A DNA stretch of 64,000 bases. Source: Flaccisagitta enflata (taxonomy: Eukaryota > Chaetognatha > Sagittoidea > Aphragmophora). Positions 48,013 to 62,023 of the stretch are shown here, one piece after another. The translations under genes were made by a program, and so were the position numbers. The notes beneath the pieces are model-generated. The model was not told where the DNA came from, ran no database searches, and was given only the letters and a program-made list of their open reading frames with translations. The stretch is taken from assembly GCA_965153355.1 (NCBI GenBank), contig OZ231126.1, forward strand, positions 16,988,001 through 17,052,000. Direction: 5' to 3'. How positions within the stretch are numbered: position 1 is the first letter of the stretch; the number at the start of each line of letters is the position of its first letter.

Positions 48013-48129
48013 GGGCAGCGGCCCCAGAGGGCCAGATTATCTATGATTCCACTTAATTGTATGAGTTTTATATAGGATGAATTGTTGCACACATCACATA
48101 GGGCAATTATCGCAATTTTTAGAGTCCAT

Positions 48130-48291
48130 TAACCATGTAACGCATTTGCAGTTTGTCCGTCCGTCCGTCTGTCCATCCGTCCATTGGTCTGTCTGTAATG
48201 ATCGAGTTGGAAAGTGTGAAAACGCGCATTTCCGCAATTCCGCCTCTGCCCACCCGTCAGCAACTGGTAATGGCGGTGTATCCGGCCTTGT
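48130..48291 (-). mobile_element. hairpin element, lineage A, hairpin replaced
   Basis: GTCC core, AATGATCGAGTTGGAAAGTG, GAAAACGCGCATTTCCGC, CCTCTGCCCACCCGTCAGCA, GGTGTATCCGGCCTTGT. Confidence 0.75.
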
Positions 48292-48387
48292 TTTCCTTTC
48301 GTTTTCCCCATCCTTTGATAGCCGCAAATTCAGTCACTTTTAAGTTGACCCTTCGGTAGGTTGGTCACAAAGTCGCCTTTTGGGTTT

Positions 48388-49051
48388 TTAATCACACACT
48401 ACATGACTCTACACCCCACCATGTTGGTCTGTCCATCCATCCATTCTGCCCCTTTTTGGGCAGCGGCTCCAAAGGGCTGATGTCCTGTAGGAAACAGGGG
48501 TAAATTTCCAGGCGTCTATTTATCTGTCCCTCTATCCCCTCCCCTTTAGGATGGCCCTGCGAGGTCCAAAATCAGAACACTCAGGCCTGATTTTTGCTGT
48601 CCAAGCTCTCATTTAGCCCTCCCAAACCTAAATTCAAATCCGCTCTCAAGACCTCAAATCTGCCCTCTGTGCCTCAAGCTTACTGTCCAGACCTTAAGTT
48701 TGCTTTTGAAGCCTCAAATCTGCCAGCAAAATCTCATATCAACCTTCAATCTCTAAAATGAATCATCTGAGGCCTAAAATATGCCCCTCAGGACGTCTGG
48801 AAATACACCCCTGAGTTTTATAGGACATCAACCTTTTAGGACCACTGCTTTGCTCTCCATTGACTTTTTTATTTGATCACTTTGAGCAGGGCATCGGGTA
48901 CCGCTGACCATTAGTGATCTTTGGATGGCTTATTACATTTTTGTATTTTTGTGGTATTTGGCCTCCTGCTCCTGTCCAAATGCTCTAATGACCTCAAATA
49001 TGGCCACTGTCTATCCGCACGCAACTGGGGTAGCCATGTATCTGGCCTTGT
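48388..49051 (-). mobile_element. lineage E element split by a family F insertion
   Basis: E hairpin side TTTTAATCACACACTACATG ACTCTACACCCCACC at 48388-48440. Family F from ~48446 (GGGCAGCGGCTCCAAAGGGC) to ~48930 (GGTACCGCTGACCATTAGTG). The rest of E resumes at ~48935 (GTGGTATTTGGCCTCCTGCT) to 49051 (GTATCTGGCCTTGT). Confidence 0.75.
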
Positions 49052-49514
49052 TCCACTCCTGCACACCCATCCGTGACTAAGGCTACCGCGTTTACTGCCT
49101 AACGGTCCCTCCAAAATAAGTTGTACAGGTCCCTGTGCCAAGTCTTTTTTTGGAACAGGCATTACTGATTGATTTCTTCAGGGCGCAAACTGTATATGCC
49201 TGTTTCAGTATTTACTTTTGTTTCCGCTCCTTGAGCCTGTCGCTGTCATTGACATAAGGTTAGCTACATAACTATATAAACTGCATTGCATAACTACATA
49301 AATCGCATTGTTGTAACACTTTCGACTAAGGGCATGAAATCAAGTAGGTTTTGGTTTCTAAGTTTCATCTTTTTTATATTTCCGCTTCGAAATGAGGATG
49401 ACAACATGAGCATGTTTTTGATATTTTGTTGGTGAATGAGAATAACACGAGATAAAGAAAGGACTAGTTCACGTAAAACTGGGTTTACAATGCTGTTTGC
49501 TCTACTAAGTTGTG

Positions 49515-49647
<133 letters not shown>

Positions 49648-49649
49648 TG

Positions 49650-50470
49650 AAATAGTTTAATTAAGTCATGCCAGGTTCAAAAAGAGGGAATGTTACATTT
49701 TAGTTTTTACTTTTGGTTCGAGGTTCGGGTCATATAAATTATATCACAATAATTCGACAAGTCTAATGTAGGTCAAGATTCACAGGAAATTTAATCACGA
49801 AAGAACAATTGATAACGAGACAGCAAAACGAAGACTAGAGGGTAATTAAAAAAAATTCAATGGTTGAGGGGGGCATGGGAACGGGTAGGTAACGAAAAAA
49901 AAGAATAAATAAACAGAGAAAGGGAAGAAGAGCTATAACGGAAAGACAGCAAGTTGGTGGAATTACTCTTTGGAAAGAAAATGGACACAACACTAGTATA
50001 AGCATTTCCAAGCATCAATAACGGATTTGATACAAAGATCTGACGTCACTGGGCGTTTTGAGATACATAAGAAGTGATTTTACCATGGATCAATTGGTAA
50101 CTATCAAAAGCAGTTTTAGTAATCTTTACCCACCTCAATCTCAGTTACCACTGTACTCCGGTTGAAAAAAAAAATAGGACTAAGGCTGACTATAAAACGA
50201 AAAAACGGAGAAGAATTGACTCAGAGGTAAAGTAACTTCATTCTAATATGGTAAGGTATGGACGAGGTATTTTTCAAGTCCCGAAGGCGAAGGTACGAAT
50301 TAAATTGTAACGTCATCCCGACTATTTTGTTTAAATTGTTTCACAACTCATTATTTGACAATCTAAAACAACATCAGACATAGCGTTATAGCCTCATAGC
50401 GCCATTTTGGTAACATTTTTTTTTTTTTTAACTGAATCTAAAGTGATTTGGTACCGATTGAACAATACTG
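49650..50470. other. no gene recognised
   Basis: AT-rich sequence without recognised exons or repeats. Confidence 0.4.
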
Positions 50471-50477
50471 AAAAAGA

Positions 50478-50552
50478 ACAAGAAGAAGAAGAAGAAGAAG
50501 GAGAAGAAGAAGAAGAAGAAGAAGAAGAAGAAGAAGAAGAAGAAGAAGAAGA

Positions 50553-50631
<79 letters not shown>
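50478..50631. repeat. (GAA)n joined to (GA)n
   Basis: About 80 bp GAA then ~75 bp GA. Confidence 0.97.
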
Positions 50632-50634
<3 letters not shown>

Positions 50635-51384
50635 ATCAGAGAAAAAGGGATTTACATTCGTATTCGTATTCGTTTTTAAAGTTTTATTTCATTCAATTGT
50701 TAAACACTGATTGAGACAGGCGGCAGATGAGCAAAGGGCTGTAAAATGGAGGAGAGATTAGCATCGGCAGAAACGGGTAGTAGAAATCCACTGGGGCTCG
50801 TTCATGTGTCTATCTGTCTGTTTGCCTGTCTGTCTGTCTGTAAGAACGGAGCTCAATTGTAACAATTTTAAGCATGGTCACGTGGACAGTCAGGTTGAGT
50901 GAGCTTAGGCCTTTTATAATTAGGTGGCATAAGTGGTAGCACAACTGTCAATAAATGTCACAATTTTCATCAACTGAATCAAATCATTTTTTGTTATCTC
51001 AGGCAAGTACTCACATAAGGGTCTAAGACTTGGTTGTATGACCTCTAGTTTAGATTAATGGGGGCACTAGAAACTCATGTGTTATGACATTTTTCTCTCT
51101 GCATTTTATGTGACACATTCGGCACCTGACTCTCAGCCGATCCGCCTTATTGTGGAAATCGCCTTTGACAAATGTCGTTTTCGAGAATTGTGTCAAGCCT
51201 GCTTGCATGCTATGGGGTGAACCGGAGCCTGTCCTCGACGGGTCTTGTCATGTTTTGACAAAAAATGACACACAACTCACAGACGCCGTTGTCAAAATGT
51301 CAAATTCAGTTTATTCTCGAAATTTTCCAAAAAGATGGAGATGAAACGGAAAAGCTTGGTATAGACTCTATAGAGCCTAGGATT

Positions 51385-51385
51385 G

Positions 51386-51452
<67 letters not shown>

Positions 51453-51520
51453 AATTTTTATCACATCAGTATCATCATCATTAGTAGCAGCATCAGCATC
51501 ATCATCATCAGCATCATCAC

Positions 51521-51590
<70 letters not shown>

Positions 51591-51655
51591 GTCATCGTCA
51601 TCATCATCATTCTACATTCGCAATTCACTCTCTCTCTCTCACTCTCACTCTCACT

Positions 51656-51748
<93 letters not shown>

Positions 51749-51882
51749 ACAGACACAGACACACACACACACAAACAGACAAACAATTAAATAAAACAAA
51801 AAACAAACAAACAAACCAAAAAACAAACAAACAAACAAACAAACAAACAAACAAACAAACAAACAAACAAACAAACAAACAA
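51385..51882. repeat. (ATC)n, (CA)n and (AAAC)n cluster
   Basis: ATC repeats 51385-51610 with a short interruption, CA repeats 51657-51747, AAAC repeats 51796-51882. Confidence 0.97.
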
Positions 51883-52343
51883 ACCGAAAAAAATCACTGA
51901 CATCAAAATTCATCACCACAGATCTGGCCCCCTGAGCCACACATCACCAGTCCCTCACACATTTGCAAGAAATGAAGTTGCATGACCCGACTATACAGAA
52001 AAATCATACACCATCGATTCCAGTCCATACCAACACAAGGAGCTACAAAAGAATCAATCAACCAACTGAAAATCATGATAATCAATGTCATCTTCGGTCT
52101 CTCTATTCGCTCCTCTCCTCTTTCTACGTAGCCTTCGCTATATCTTTAACTTTGTACTCGTCCTTCTTCTTGTCCTTATCTTTTCCTTTGCCTTTGTCTT
52201 GGTCTTTTTCTTTAGCTCTGTCTCTGCATCATGTCGCTTTTGGCTTTATGACTTTATCTTTGCCTTAGTATTCTTCCTAGTCCTTGTCTTCTCCTCTGTC
52301 TTTGTCTTAATCTTTTTCCTTGTCTCTGTTTTTTTTTATTCCT

Positions 52344-55127
52344 TCAGTTTCGTTTCAAGAGCTTCCTCGCTCTTACGCCTGCCTCTCTCTCTTCCTCCTC
52401 CTCCTCCTCCTCCTCCTCCTCCTCGTCTTCTCCTTTGTCATTTTTTTCTTCGTGTGACGTAAATATGACTTTTCTTTTGCCGTTAGTTTTGAGAGCGGCT
52501 GCGGCGTCTCTTTGACAACACGTTTCCTCTTCGTTCGTGTCATCTTTAGATACGTGGGCTTCATAGTCGGCGTCATCTAAAATGCCGGCGGTCGTGTGAA
52601 ACGTGGCAACAGCAGTGGCGACGGAAGAAGCGGTAGATGTGGCGGTAGAGGTAGCACTGGAGGCGGCGATATAAGTGTGAGAAGTTGTAACGGCAAAAGT
52701 CAGAGATGCGGGGGGTTTATTTTGAGCCGTTTTAACGACGGAGACCTCATCATCCTCTATTTTCTCTTCGACGCCGTTTGTCGCGTCAGTTATCAAACAT
52801 TTCCCGTTATCCAAACTCGTATGCGCTTCACTGAGACTCATTCTATTTCTTCCTCCTTCGCTTAATAATTCTTTCTTCGTTCCCCATCCGACGCAACTGG
52901 GCCCCCGGGCTTCTTCATTCTTGTCACTGTAGGTCGTCGCTGTCGTCGTCGTCGCCGTCGTCGTCGCCCCAAGCGTCGTTGCCTTTGTCATCGTCATCAT
53001 CTTCGTTTTCATCGTCGTCGTTTTCAAAGCAGGTACCACACTCGCTTCGCACCCGTAAGATGAATCTTCCATTTCATTACTATTCATACGCTTACGCTGA
53101 AACTCCTTGTCCTCGCTTTCACGATAACTCTGATAGCACATCAATTTCTCCTTTTCAGCGTTATCAAGTGCCATTGCCGTCGGCGACGTTATGGTGGTGG
53201 TAGGGGTGGTGGTGGTTTTTATCATCGTCTTTGTCAGATTCGCTCCCCGTTCGAGAGTCTTGTTCCTGTTTTTCTCCTCCTTCGTGACAACGTTTTTACC
53301 ATCATTGTCATTGTCATCAACGTCAATGAAGCCCTTTTCTACTCGCCGTTCTTTATCTCTGACGCCGTCGTAGACATTTTTCTCCTCGTTGTTCTTTTTT
53401 TCTGCTTCTGCTTCATGTTCGACTCTCGCTTTCTTCCCAATCTTATCTTCGTCTTTCTCTTCTTCTCCTCCTTTCTCCTTCCTCCCCTCTTTCTCGCCCC
53501 CTTTCCTCACATTCCCCATCGCTTCCCATTTGACTTCCGTCGTTGCGTCTCTATTTTCCATTTTCTCTACTTTCATTTGTAATTTAAACGCTTCGTCTAA
53601 TTCTCTTTCTTTGTCTTCTCCTTCTTCCGTTTCTACGAGCATCTCTGTTTCTACTCGACGAAGCGAAATTTTATCGTCCGTTTCAGAGTGCGGCTGCTCT
53701 CGTTTCGGAATGAACGTCTTTCCGTCGTAACTTTGTACATTTCTTTCATCGTCGTCGACGTCGCCGTCGCGAGTGTTATTGTGATGATGCCGGCGTCGGA
53801 GGTTGTCCGGCGTCATTTTGTCCACGACCAGCTTCGGACCCGATCGAATTCCGGAAGTGGACAAATCGGCTATTTCCGGCATCGTCGCAGAGGCGTCGGT
53901 GCCGGTTTTTTCTCCGTCAATTGGCGCCGACTCGAGCTTCATCAGCGGCGGCGTCGACGAACACAAAGATTCCGACGCCGATGACGTTGTTGTTGACTGA
54001 AAAGCTTGTATCGCGCGCGCCCATTTGAGCGCCGCAGCAGCCGCCGCTGCCGCCGCCATCGGAGAGGATGATGTGGTCGAAACCGCTTCCTCCGAGGATG
54101 GGAGAAATGGTAGCGACAGATGAGCTAGATGAGGTGGAGGCGGTGGAAGATGAGATGGAGGAGGTGGAAGATGAGGTGGGTGAGGAAGATGAGGAGAAGG
54201 AGGTTGATTACTGGCGTAAGTTTTGGAAACGGTGGTAGATGAGGAAGAAGAGGGTAACGCCGGAATTTCCTGCGCTGAACCTGTCGGTGGGGGTAGCAGA
54301 GGTGGAGCAGGAGGGAGCATAATCGGATGAGCTGTCGGAGGCGCGGGAGGAAATGGGGTCGGTGGCGGTGGCGGTGGTGGTGGGAGATCGGCTATTTGAG
54401 GCTGCTGCGGTAGCGTTGGCAACGGCGGTGGGAAGTTTTCCGACTTTTCAAAGTTCTTCCTAGAACGCCTCCTTTTGTAAGGTTCCGTCTTTTGCTTGAT
54501 GAGATCTTCTTCAATGTCCTCGGCGATCATTCCCCCGCCACCACCCATTGCCGCTGCAGCTGCAGCAGCCGCAGCGGCTGCTGCCATGGCCGCCGCCACC
54601 GGAGTTCCTGGGCGACTGGCTGATGGCAGATTCCTCAAACCCATCGCCGCGGCGGCGGCTGGCGGAGGAAAGGGCGGCACCGCCGGCGGCAATGAAGCTA
54701 GATTTGGTGGTGGCGGAGGCGGATGCGGTGGAGGTGGATTCCTAGGATTCACCGGCATTTGAAGCGGCGGTTCCTCAATGACCAGAATCTGATGATCTTT
54801 GAATTCCTCGCCGTTTTCCGCGTGCATTTTGCCGTGCATTCTCATACCACGCACCGTGTTGCCGCGATAGCCGCACAACGCGCACCGGAAGTAACGCGTC
54901 GGTTGATGTACTTTGAGATGATCGCCCATCTGAGCTTCAGTGACGCTAACGAAGTCGCAAAAGACGCAGCGCAGCAGCGAGCCGTGGACGACGTGGTAGG
55001 GAAGCGATGCCGGGTGACAAGCGTGCACTTTCAAAAGACGCGATGTTGCGTAGGAATTGCCGCATATCGAACACGAGTGGGTGCCAGCGGCGGCTGCGGC
55101 GCCAAGTACAACGCCACCCGCCACCAC
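52344..55127 (-). CDS. FOG/U-shaped-type zinc-finger exon with C2H2 cluster
   Basis: A single open frame of over 900 codons whose true 5' edge lies between the stop near 55185 and the first finger. Finger 1 is CSICGNSYATSRLLKVHACH, finger 2 CVFCDFVSVTEAQMGDHLKV with a final His, finger 3 CALCGYRGNTVRGMRMHGKM with a final His. The GYRGNTVRGMR finger is typical of the FOG family of GATA-factor cofactors. The rest is low complexity: proline blocks, alanine runs, an acidic/basic region, and a Glu run near the C-terminus. FOG proteins repress or co-activate with GATA factors in the nucleus. It follows 55252-57369 on the same strand but in another frame; an intron could join them. I cannot show this, so it may be one gene or two. 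Confidence 0.75.
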   Translation of the reverse strand: MVAGGVVLGAAAAAGTHSCSICGNSYATSRLLKVHACHPASLPYHVVHGSLLRCVFCDFVSVTEAQMGDHLKVHQPTRYFRCALCGYRGNTVRGMRMHGKMHAENGEEFKDHQILVIEEPPLQMPVNPRNPPPPHPPPPPPNLASLPPAVPPFPPPAAAAAMGLRNLPSASRPGTPVAAAMAAAAAAAAAAAAMGGGGGMIAEDIEEDLIKQKTEPYKRRRSRKNFEKSENFPPPLPTLPQQPQIADLPPPPPPPPTPFPPAPPTAHPIMLPPAPPLLPPPTGSAQEIPALPSSSSSTTVSKTYASNQPPSPHLPHPPHLPPPPSHLPPPPPHLAHLSLPFLPSSEEAVSTTSSSPMAAAAAAAAALKWARAIQAFQSTTTSSASESLCSSTPPLMKLESAPIDGEKTGTDASATMPEIADLSTSGIRSGPKLVVDKMTPDNLRRRHHHNNTRDGDVDDDERNVQSYDGKTFIPKREQPHSETDDKISLRRVETEMLVETEEGEDKERELDEAFKLQMKVEKMENRDATTEVKWEAMGNVRKGGEKEGRKEKGGEEEKDEDKIGKKARVEHEAEAEKKNNEEKNVYDGVRDKERRVEKGFIDVDDNDNDGKNVVTKEEKNRNKTLERGANLTKTMIKTTTTPTTTITSPTAMALDNAEKEKLMCYQSYRESEDKEFQRKRMNSNEMEDSSYGCEASVVPALKTTTMKTKMMTMTKATTLGATTTATTTTATTYSDKNEEARGPSCVGWGTKKELLSEGGRNRMSLSEAHTSLDNGKCLITDATNGVEEKIEDDEVSVVKTAQNKPPASLTFAVTTSHTYIAASSATSTATSTASSVATAVATFHTTAGILDDADYEAHVSKDDTNEEETCCQRDAAAALKTNGKRKVIFTSHEEKNDKGEDEEEEEEEEEEEEREAGVRARKLLKRN

Positions 55128-55251
55128 GCTACCATTGTCATTGTTGGATGCGATGGTAGAGCGATGTTGTTATTGTTGTTGTTGTTGTTGTTGTTGTTGT
55201 TAAGTATATATATATACAGTTGTTGTTAAGTATATATATATATATATAGTA
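55128..55251 (-). other. possible short intron or break between FOG exons
   Basis: Contains (CAA)n and TATATA tracts duplicated around TTAACAACAAC. The upstream frame stops at 55252 and no strong donor is visible beside it. Either a weak-donor intron, alternative 3' end, or an assembly fault in repetitive DNA. Confidence 0.35.
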
Positions 55252-57369
<2,118 letters not shown>

Positions 57370-57505
57370 CTGAAAAAAAAAAATATGGAAACTAAGCTTT
57401 CACTCTATTTTGGATGCGTTCCTGTGATTCAACTTTAGTTTAACAGTTAATGGATTTGCGCACGTGCACATGTGTCTCTAAACTGAATATCCGTTCGATC
57501 CTCAC

Positions 57506-57737
57506 CTGAATGTGACACTTTCGACAGTAGCTCTCGGGTTTTGTGATAAGGCGGCGTCGGCGGTCGTCGTCATCATCTTCATCGTCTTCGTCATCGACGT
57601 TGTTTCTCATTGATGTCAACGCCGTCGCGGCTGTTGCTGCCGCCGCCGCTGCCGCCGCCGCCTCCTCCTCCGCCTTCAACTCGGCGCGGTGTGAAGATAG
57701 ATGGCGCTCTAGGGTGCCTCGTCGCTGCGCCGTATAT
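57506..57737 (-). CDS. FOG/U-shaped-type upstream exon
   Basis: Acceptor TTTATCCTTCAG above 57737, donor GTGAGG below 57506. Begins inside a C2H2 finger (YTAQRRGTLERHLSSH; its CxxC half must lie in a further upstream exon). It then has Ala- and Asp-rich linkers and ends with SYCRKCHIQ, the first half of a CCHC finger completed exactly in phase by the next exon. The upstream exon was not found up to the window end. Confidence 0.85.
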
Positions 57738-57918
57738 CTGAAGGATAAAAATTGAAAAAAAAAGATGAATTTTGCTTTTACGTAACTTTAAATCGATAAT
57801 GTGGTTGATTACCTTGACCCAAGATAGATTGCATCGAATAAACTCTGTCTTTATGGTTTTTGATGCGTCCTCGCATCCTAAACTTTTAGAGAGAGCCTGT
57901 ACCTCCGTTGGTCCGCCA

Positions 57919-58526
57919 GTGGCGTGTTCAGGAATTCCCAAAAATCCAAAAAACGCCTGTGCAGAAAGTTTGGACACGTTATGAGGTTTGCATGACACAA
58001 AAAAATCATCAGCCGGGATTTTCTCTGAGTCCTCTGACCTCACCACTTCTTTAAAGTTGGCCTGTCAGGGCCAAAAAAAGGTGTTTGATGTACAACCCTC
58101 AAAATTGAAATATTGCAAGAATGGTCAAAATTTTGCCAAAAGTCTTCATTCTTGGGTAGGAAAGGTGGTGGGGTGGGTGGGTAGGGGGAGGTGCCCCATG
58201 GGGTGGGGGCAATGGGGTCAAATTGGCCAAAATTCATGTCCTGATGGAGGTGGTTGTAAAAAATGACAAAAGTTCAAAATGTTGATTTTTTTTGTTAAAA
58301 CATGTTGCAACTCGATGATTTTAGCAAAAAAAAATAAAACAAATGTAAATTGGAATCATGGCCCATGACATGGGTCAAAAATGCCAAATAAGAGCCCTGG
58401 TGGTTTTTGTTGATTTTCAGGTACCAACCATTCAACTTTGGTTGAAGGCTGATATCTCATAATGTGTCCAAACTTTCTGCATTGGCTTTTTTTTTTTGCA
58501 TTTTTGGGAAATCCAAAACACGCCAC
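57919..58526. mobile_element. fold-back MITE in the FOG intron
   Basis: Ends GTGGCGTGTT... and ...AACACGCCAC; arms include CCAAAAATCC and AGAAAGTTTGGACACGTTAT / ATAATGTGTCCAAACTTTCT. ~600 bp, non-coding. The outer CAGTGGCG resembles hAT ends, but no 8-bp duplication was seen. Confidence 0.75.
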
Positions 58527-58847
58527 TCTGTCGCGCCGTAAAATTCATTAATTTATCTTTGCCCATACGATGTCTCAGAAACAACTCACAATCAGGTTCA
58601 AATGCGTCTCTGGAGCTCGACAATCTTTTAGTTAAAGGATGTTCTAGCTCCCATACGCATCTACCATTGAGTTTCTGATCTCTGAAATTCGGTGAAAAAC
58701 AGCGCCTCCAGACTCCAGTATCTCTATCTTTGCTTAAAAAAAAGTGAGCAAAACATAAAACGGTTTTTTGACATCTTACATTTTCTTGGAAAAGTTATGA
58801 TAGATCCGGAGTAAATACCATTTAGTGCCCCAAAGGCTGTTCTTTTT

Positions 58848-59069
58848 AGTCGCGTGCTACGCGACTCTACACCCCGCTATGTCGGTCCGTCGGTTGGTTG
58901 TTTAGTCAGTTGGTCGGTTGGTCGGTCGGTCGGCCGGTCCCCTTTTTACTTTTACGGCGTTTTTGAGCTTTTTGAGCCTACTGCTCCTGCCGAAATGCAC
59001 TAATGACCTTCTCCAGCACCGCTCCTGCCCACCCGCACGCGACTGGGGTAGCCGTGTATCCGGCCTTGT
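58848..59069 (-). mobile_element. hairpin element, lineage E, full length
   Basis: AGTCGCGTGCTACGCGACT hairpin, CTACACCCCGCTATGTCGG, GTTGGTCG core, CTCCTGCCGAAATGCACTAA, CGCACGCGACTGGGGTAGCC, GTGTATCCGGCCTTGT. Confidence 0.9.
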
Positions 59070-59284
59070 TTTTTTCTGAACAGATGGTGCTTAGGCAGTT
59101 ATGTTGTTTAAAAACATTCATGCAATTTCTTCCAATCTCGAGTTTTACTTTTAGTTGGATGTTTGGGCGAACTGGTTTGATTCAATGGACAATTTCAAGA
59201 TGTACATACAGTGGGGTTCGTGGAATGACAGCCTAAACTGGAGGTAGGTATTTAAGTGTCCTAATTTCATTTGACAAATTTGAT

Positions 59285-60128
59285 ATTTGAAATACCAGTA
59301 ATGGCGGCTGTCGCCGTGAGGAAAAAAGTCGTAAACGTTGGTCACTTTTCACCAAGCTTTTGTTTTTAGTCGCTGCAAATATTTTTTTATCAAATAAAAT
59401 CATGAGTAATCTTATGTATTGATTGCACTGAAAATCAGAAAAAACGGACTGAGCCAAATAAGCTAGATGAGCTAAAATGCTCAAAATCACTCAACCAGAC
59501 AACTAGCTTTGCTCACTGACATACTTTCTTGTATTTTCATGCTCACATCAAAACATTTATCCTATTAAAAAAAAAAGAAAAAAAAAAAAGACTGAGCTAA
59601 ATGAGCTAAGTAAGCTAGAATGCTTAAAAACACCCTCACAGATGAGCAGTGATGCTCACTGATATGTTTTTTTGTATCTGCTTGCTTAAACATGTATCAG
59701 AATATTTATTCAATTATCACATTTGAAATAAAAACAACTGAGCTAAATGAGCTAAATGAGCTATAATCCTCCAAAACACCCTCACAGATAAGCAGCTATG
59801 CTCATAAACATGTCTTGTAATTCCATACTCAAACAAACATAAAAACACTCCTTTATTGATCCTACTTAAAATCATATAAAATCCAAAAAAATTCAATTTG
59901 AATTTTTCGTAAATAAATCTTTAAAAAATCATAACGCAAAAAATATTTGTCGTAGAGAATTCTGCTTGGCGCCAAATGAAAGAGAATTATCAAATTTACT
60001 TACCCCTTTAATTTCATTGGAGGCCTCAATCGCCCTAATGAGTTCCGAAACTTTCGCATAAGAAAATGAAAACCCTGTTTTGAATATGTCAAAAGTCGAA
60101 GACTGACTTCGACTTTTTTTCCCGATAG
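59285..60128. repeat. dispersed ~850-bp repeat, copy 2 (empty site)
   Basis: ACCAGTAATGGCGGCTGTCG to GACTTTTTTTCCCGATA. Aligns with 38410-39480 but lacks the lineage C element; the corresponding point is GCATAAGAAAATGAAAACC near 60055-60073. No coding content. Confidence 0.85.
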
Positions 60129-60134
60129 TTATTC

Positions 60135-60780
60135 AATCTACTTTATCCCGATACTGCCATGAAACGTACTTTTTAAATATCGCGACTATTAATAATATTC
60201 GACAAACATATTGTGGGAACATTGCTCAGAATGACGTTGCAACCACGGTATGTGCCTTTGAAGAATATTGCTCGCCTACGCCAGCAATCGCTAAACGATG
60301 CCCCCTACAACGGCCAAACTGGCAATATTCTTACAGAACATACTGTGGGGAAAGTTCAGAAAATTTTGATTCTGATGAACGGCTCCCGATAATATTTGTC
60401 AAAATAGTGATATTTTAGTGCTTATAAATGCCTGAAAAAATTTGTTTCCATAGCAACCAAAAAACTCAGGACAAAAGATTGATTGAACAACTTATATTTC
60501 AAATACTGTTCTGCAACGAAATAAAGCACTTAAATTCCTTTTCCCAGTTTATGCTATTCCACGAACTCCCACTCAGAAGAATTCCTCAAGATGGTGCCCG
60601 TATTGATAAATTCCCATTGAACCGTTTCTTCTCGGCCTGAGATATCTTTTTTTCCTACCCATGATAGAGACGTGAGATTTTAACGATTTCAGATAGTTTT
60701 AAGTAATCTATCTCTTTTTAAGCTGCAGATTTAATTATTGGCCCCCAGATTTTTGCCGAAAGGATATTGGATACGGTTGG
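60135..60780. other. no gene recognised
   Basis: A 70-codon + frame at 60428-60640 shows no known domain. AATATTCTTACAGAACATAC / TTGTGGGAACATTGC motifs hint at a decayed inverted repeat around 60200-60350. Confidence 0.35.
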
Positions 60781-60795
60781 GCGCAAGGTGAAACG

Positions 60796-61002
<207 letters not shown>

Positions 61003-61016
61003 GAAATAAGAAAAAA

Positions 61017-61333
61017 CAAGGCCAACACCTATAAGTCGCGTGCGAGACTCACAGATTAAAAATGACTTAGAATGACTTTAAATGACTCAGTACAACTTAG
61101 AATGACTTAAAATGACCTGAAATGACCAAAAAGGACTTAAAATGACAAAATGACCTAATGACCAAAAATGACTTAGAATGACCTAAAATGACTTAAAATG
61201 ACTTAGAATGACTAAAAATGACTTAAAGAAATAAAAGCGATAAAAAAAGTAAAGTGTGACCGACCAACTGACCGACCAACCGACGCGACAGATGGACAGA
61301 CAAAGCGGGTTGTAGAGTCGCGTGCACGCGGCT
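61017..61333 (+). mobile_element. hairpin element, lineage C, with expanded AATGACTT block
   Basis: CAAGGCCAACACCTATAAGT, about 15 AATGACTT/AATGACC units (against ~3 in short copies), GTGTGACCGACC, GACC core, GGGTTGTAGAGTCGCGTGCA and CGCGGCTAAAAA. Confidence 0.85.
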
Positions 61334-61425
61334 AAAAACGCATTTTCTGATCACGTCGCGTCAAAGGCGGTTTAACGGAGTGAGTGTGGACGTGCCTCTA
61401 CTAATTTCTATCATTGTGTCATGTA

Positions 61426-62023
61426 CTACCTAGGAAATAAGTTTAGCATCAAGTTCTGTTGAGCATACGTCGCTTTAATCTTAACGAATCGATAAAAATT
61501 CCATGACTAAAATGATCTACATTAAATTATCTTTCAGTGTAGACCAACCGGGGATTACTGGCTCAAGCCGTTTGAAAGTTACAGCGGAAAACATAAAAAC
61601 CTTCAAATGCGATTTTGCAAAAAAAATGATCAGTTTATTTTCATGTTACTCCGATGTATCGCAGCTTGGAGCCTGTGAACTTCACAGCCAATTCCCAGCA
61701 CCAAACTCCTCCCGGATTGGCCTGGCAATTTGCTGGATCTTAATCTGATAGGAAATTTTTGGTCGCAGATGCAGAATATGCAGCGGCGGGAATACGCTAC
61801 TTCAATTGAGGGCCTGAAAAGAATTGCATTGAAGGTGTGGAGACAAGTCACGCCATTTTACCTAAAAGCCTTGTACAAATTGATGTTGGCAAGAATGCAG
61901 GCAATGATTAGCTGGGAAAGACACCATACCAAGTATTGAGAACCGTTTGAACATGTTTTTGTATCACTCTAGGCGATAGATGAACTGACACTCATTTTGA
62001 TGCTAAACTTATTTCCAAGGTAG
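61426..62023 (+). mobile_element. internally deleted Tc1/mariner element
   Basis: Inverted ends CTACCTAGGAAATAAGTTTA and its complement TAAACTTATTTCCAAGGTAG, flanked by TA at 61424-61425 and 62024-62025. Carries the last part of a transposase gene (61700-61939). Confidence 0.85.
61700..61939 (+). pseudogene. Tc1/mariner transposase C-terminal remnant
   Basis: Reads DLNLIGNFWSQMQNMQRREY, then IALKVWRQVTPFYLKALYK and a terminal HTKY before TGA. This matches the region after the third catalytic acid in Tc1-like transposases (consensus PDLNPIENLW). The catalytic N-terminal two thirds are deleted, so it cannot be active. Confidence 0.85.

Noticed and set aside
53191-54000. + strand frames opposite the FOG C2H2 exon
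   Set aside because: Shadow frames of a GC-rich, low-complexity coding region on the other strand.
57591-58046. 151-codon - strand frame overlapping the FOG upstream exon
   Set aside because: It overlaps the real exon in another frame and reads through the acceptor; the phase-matched FOG reading is much better supported.
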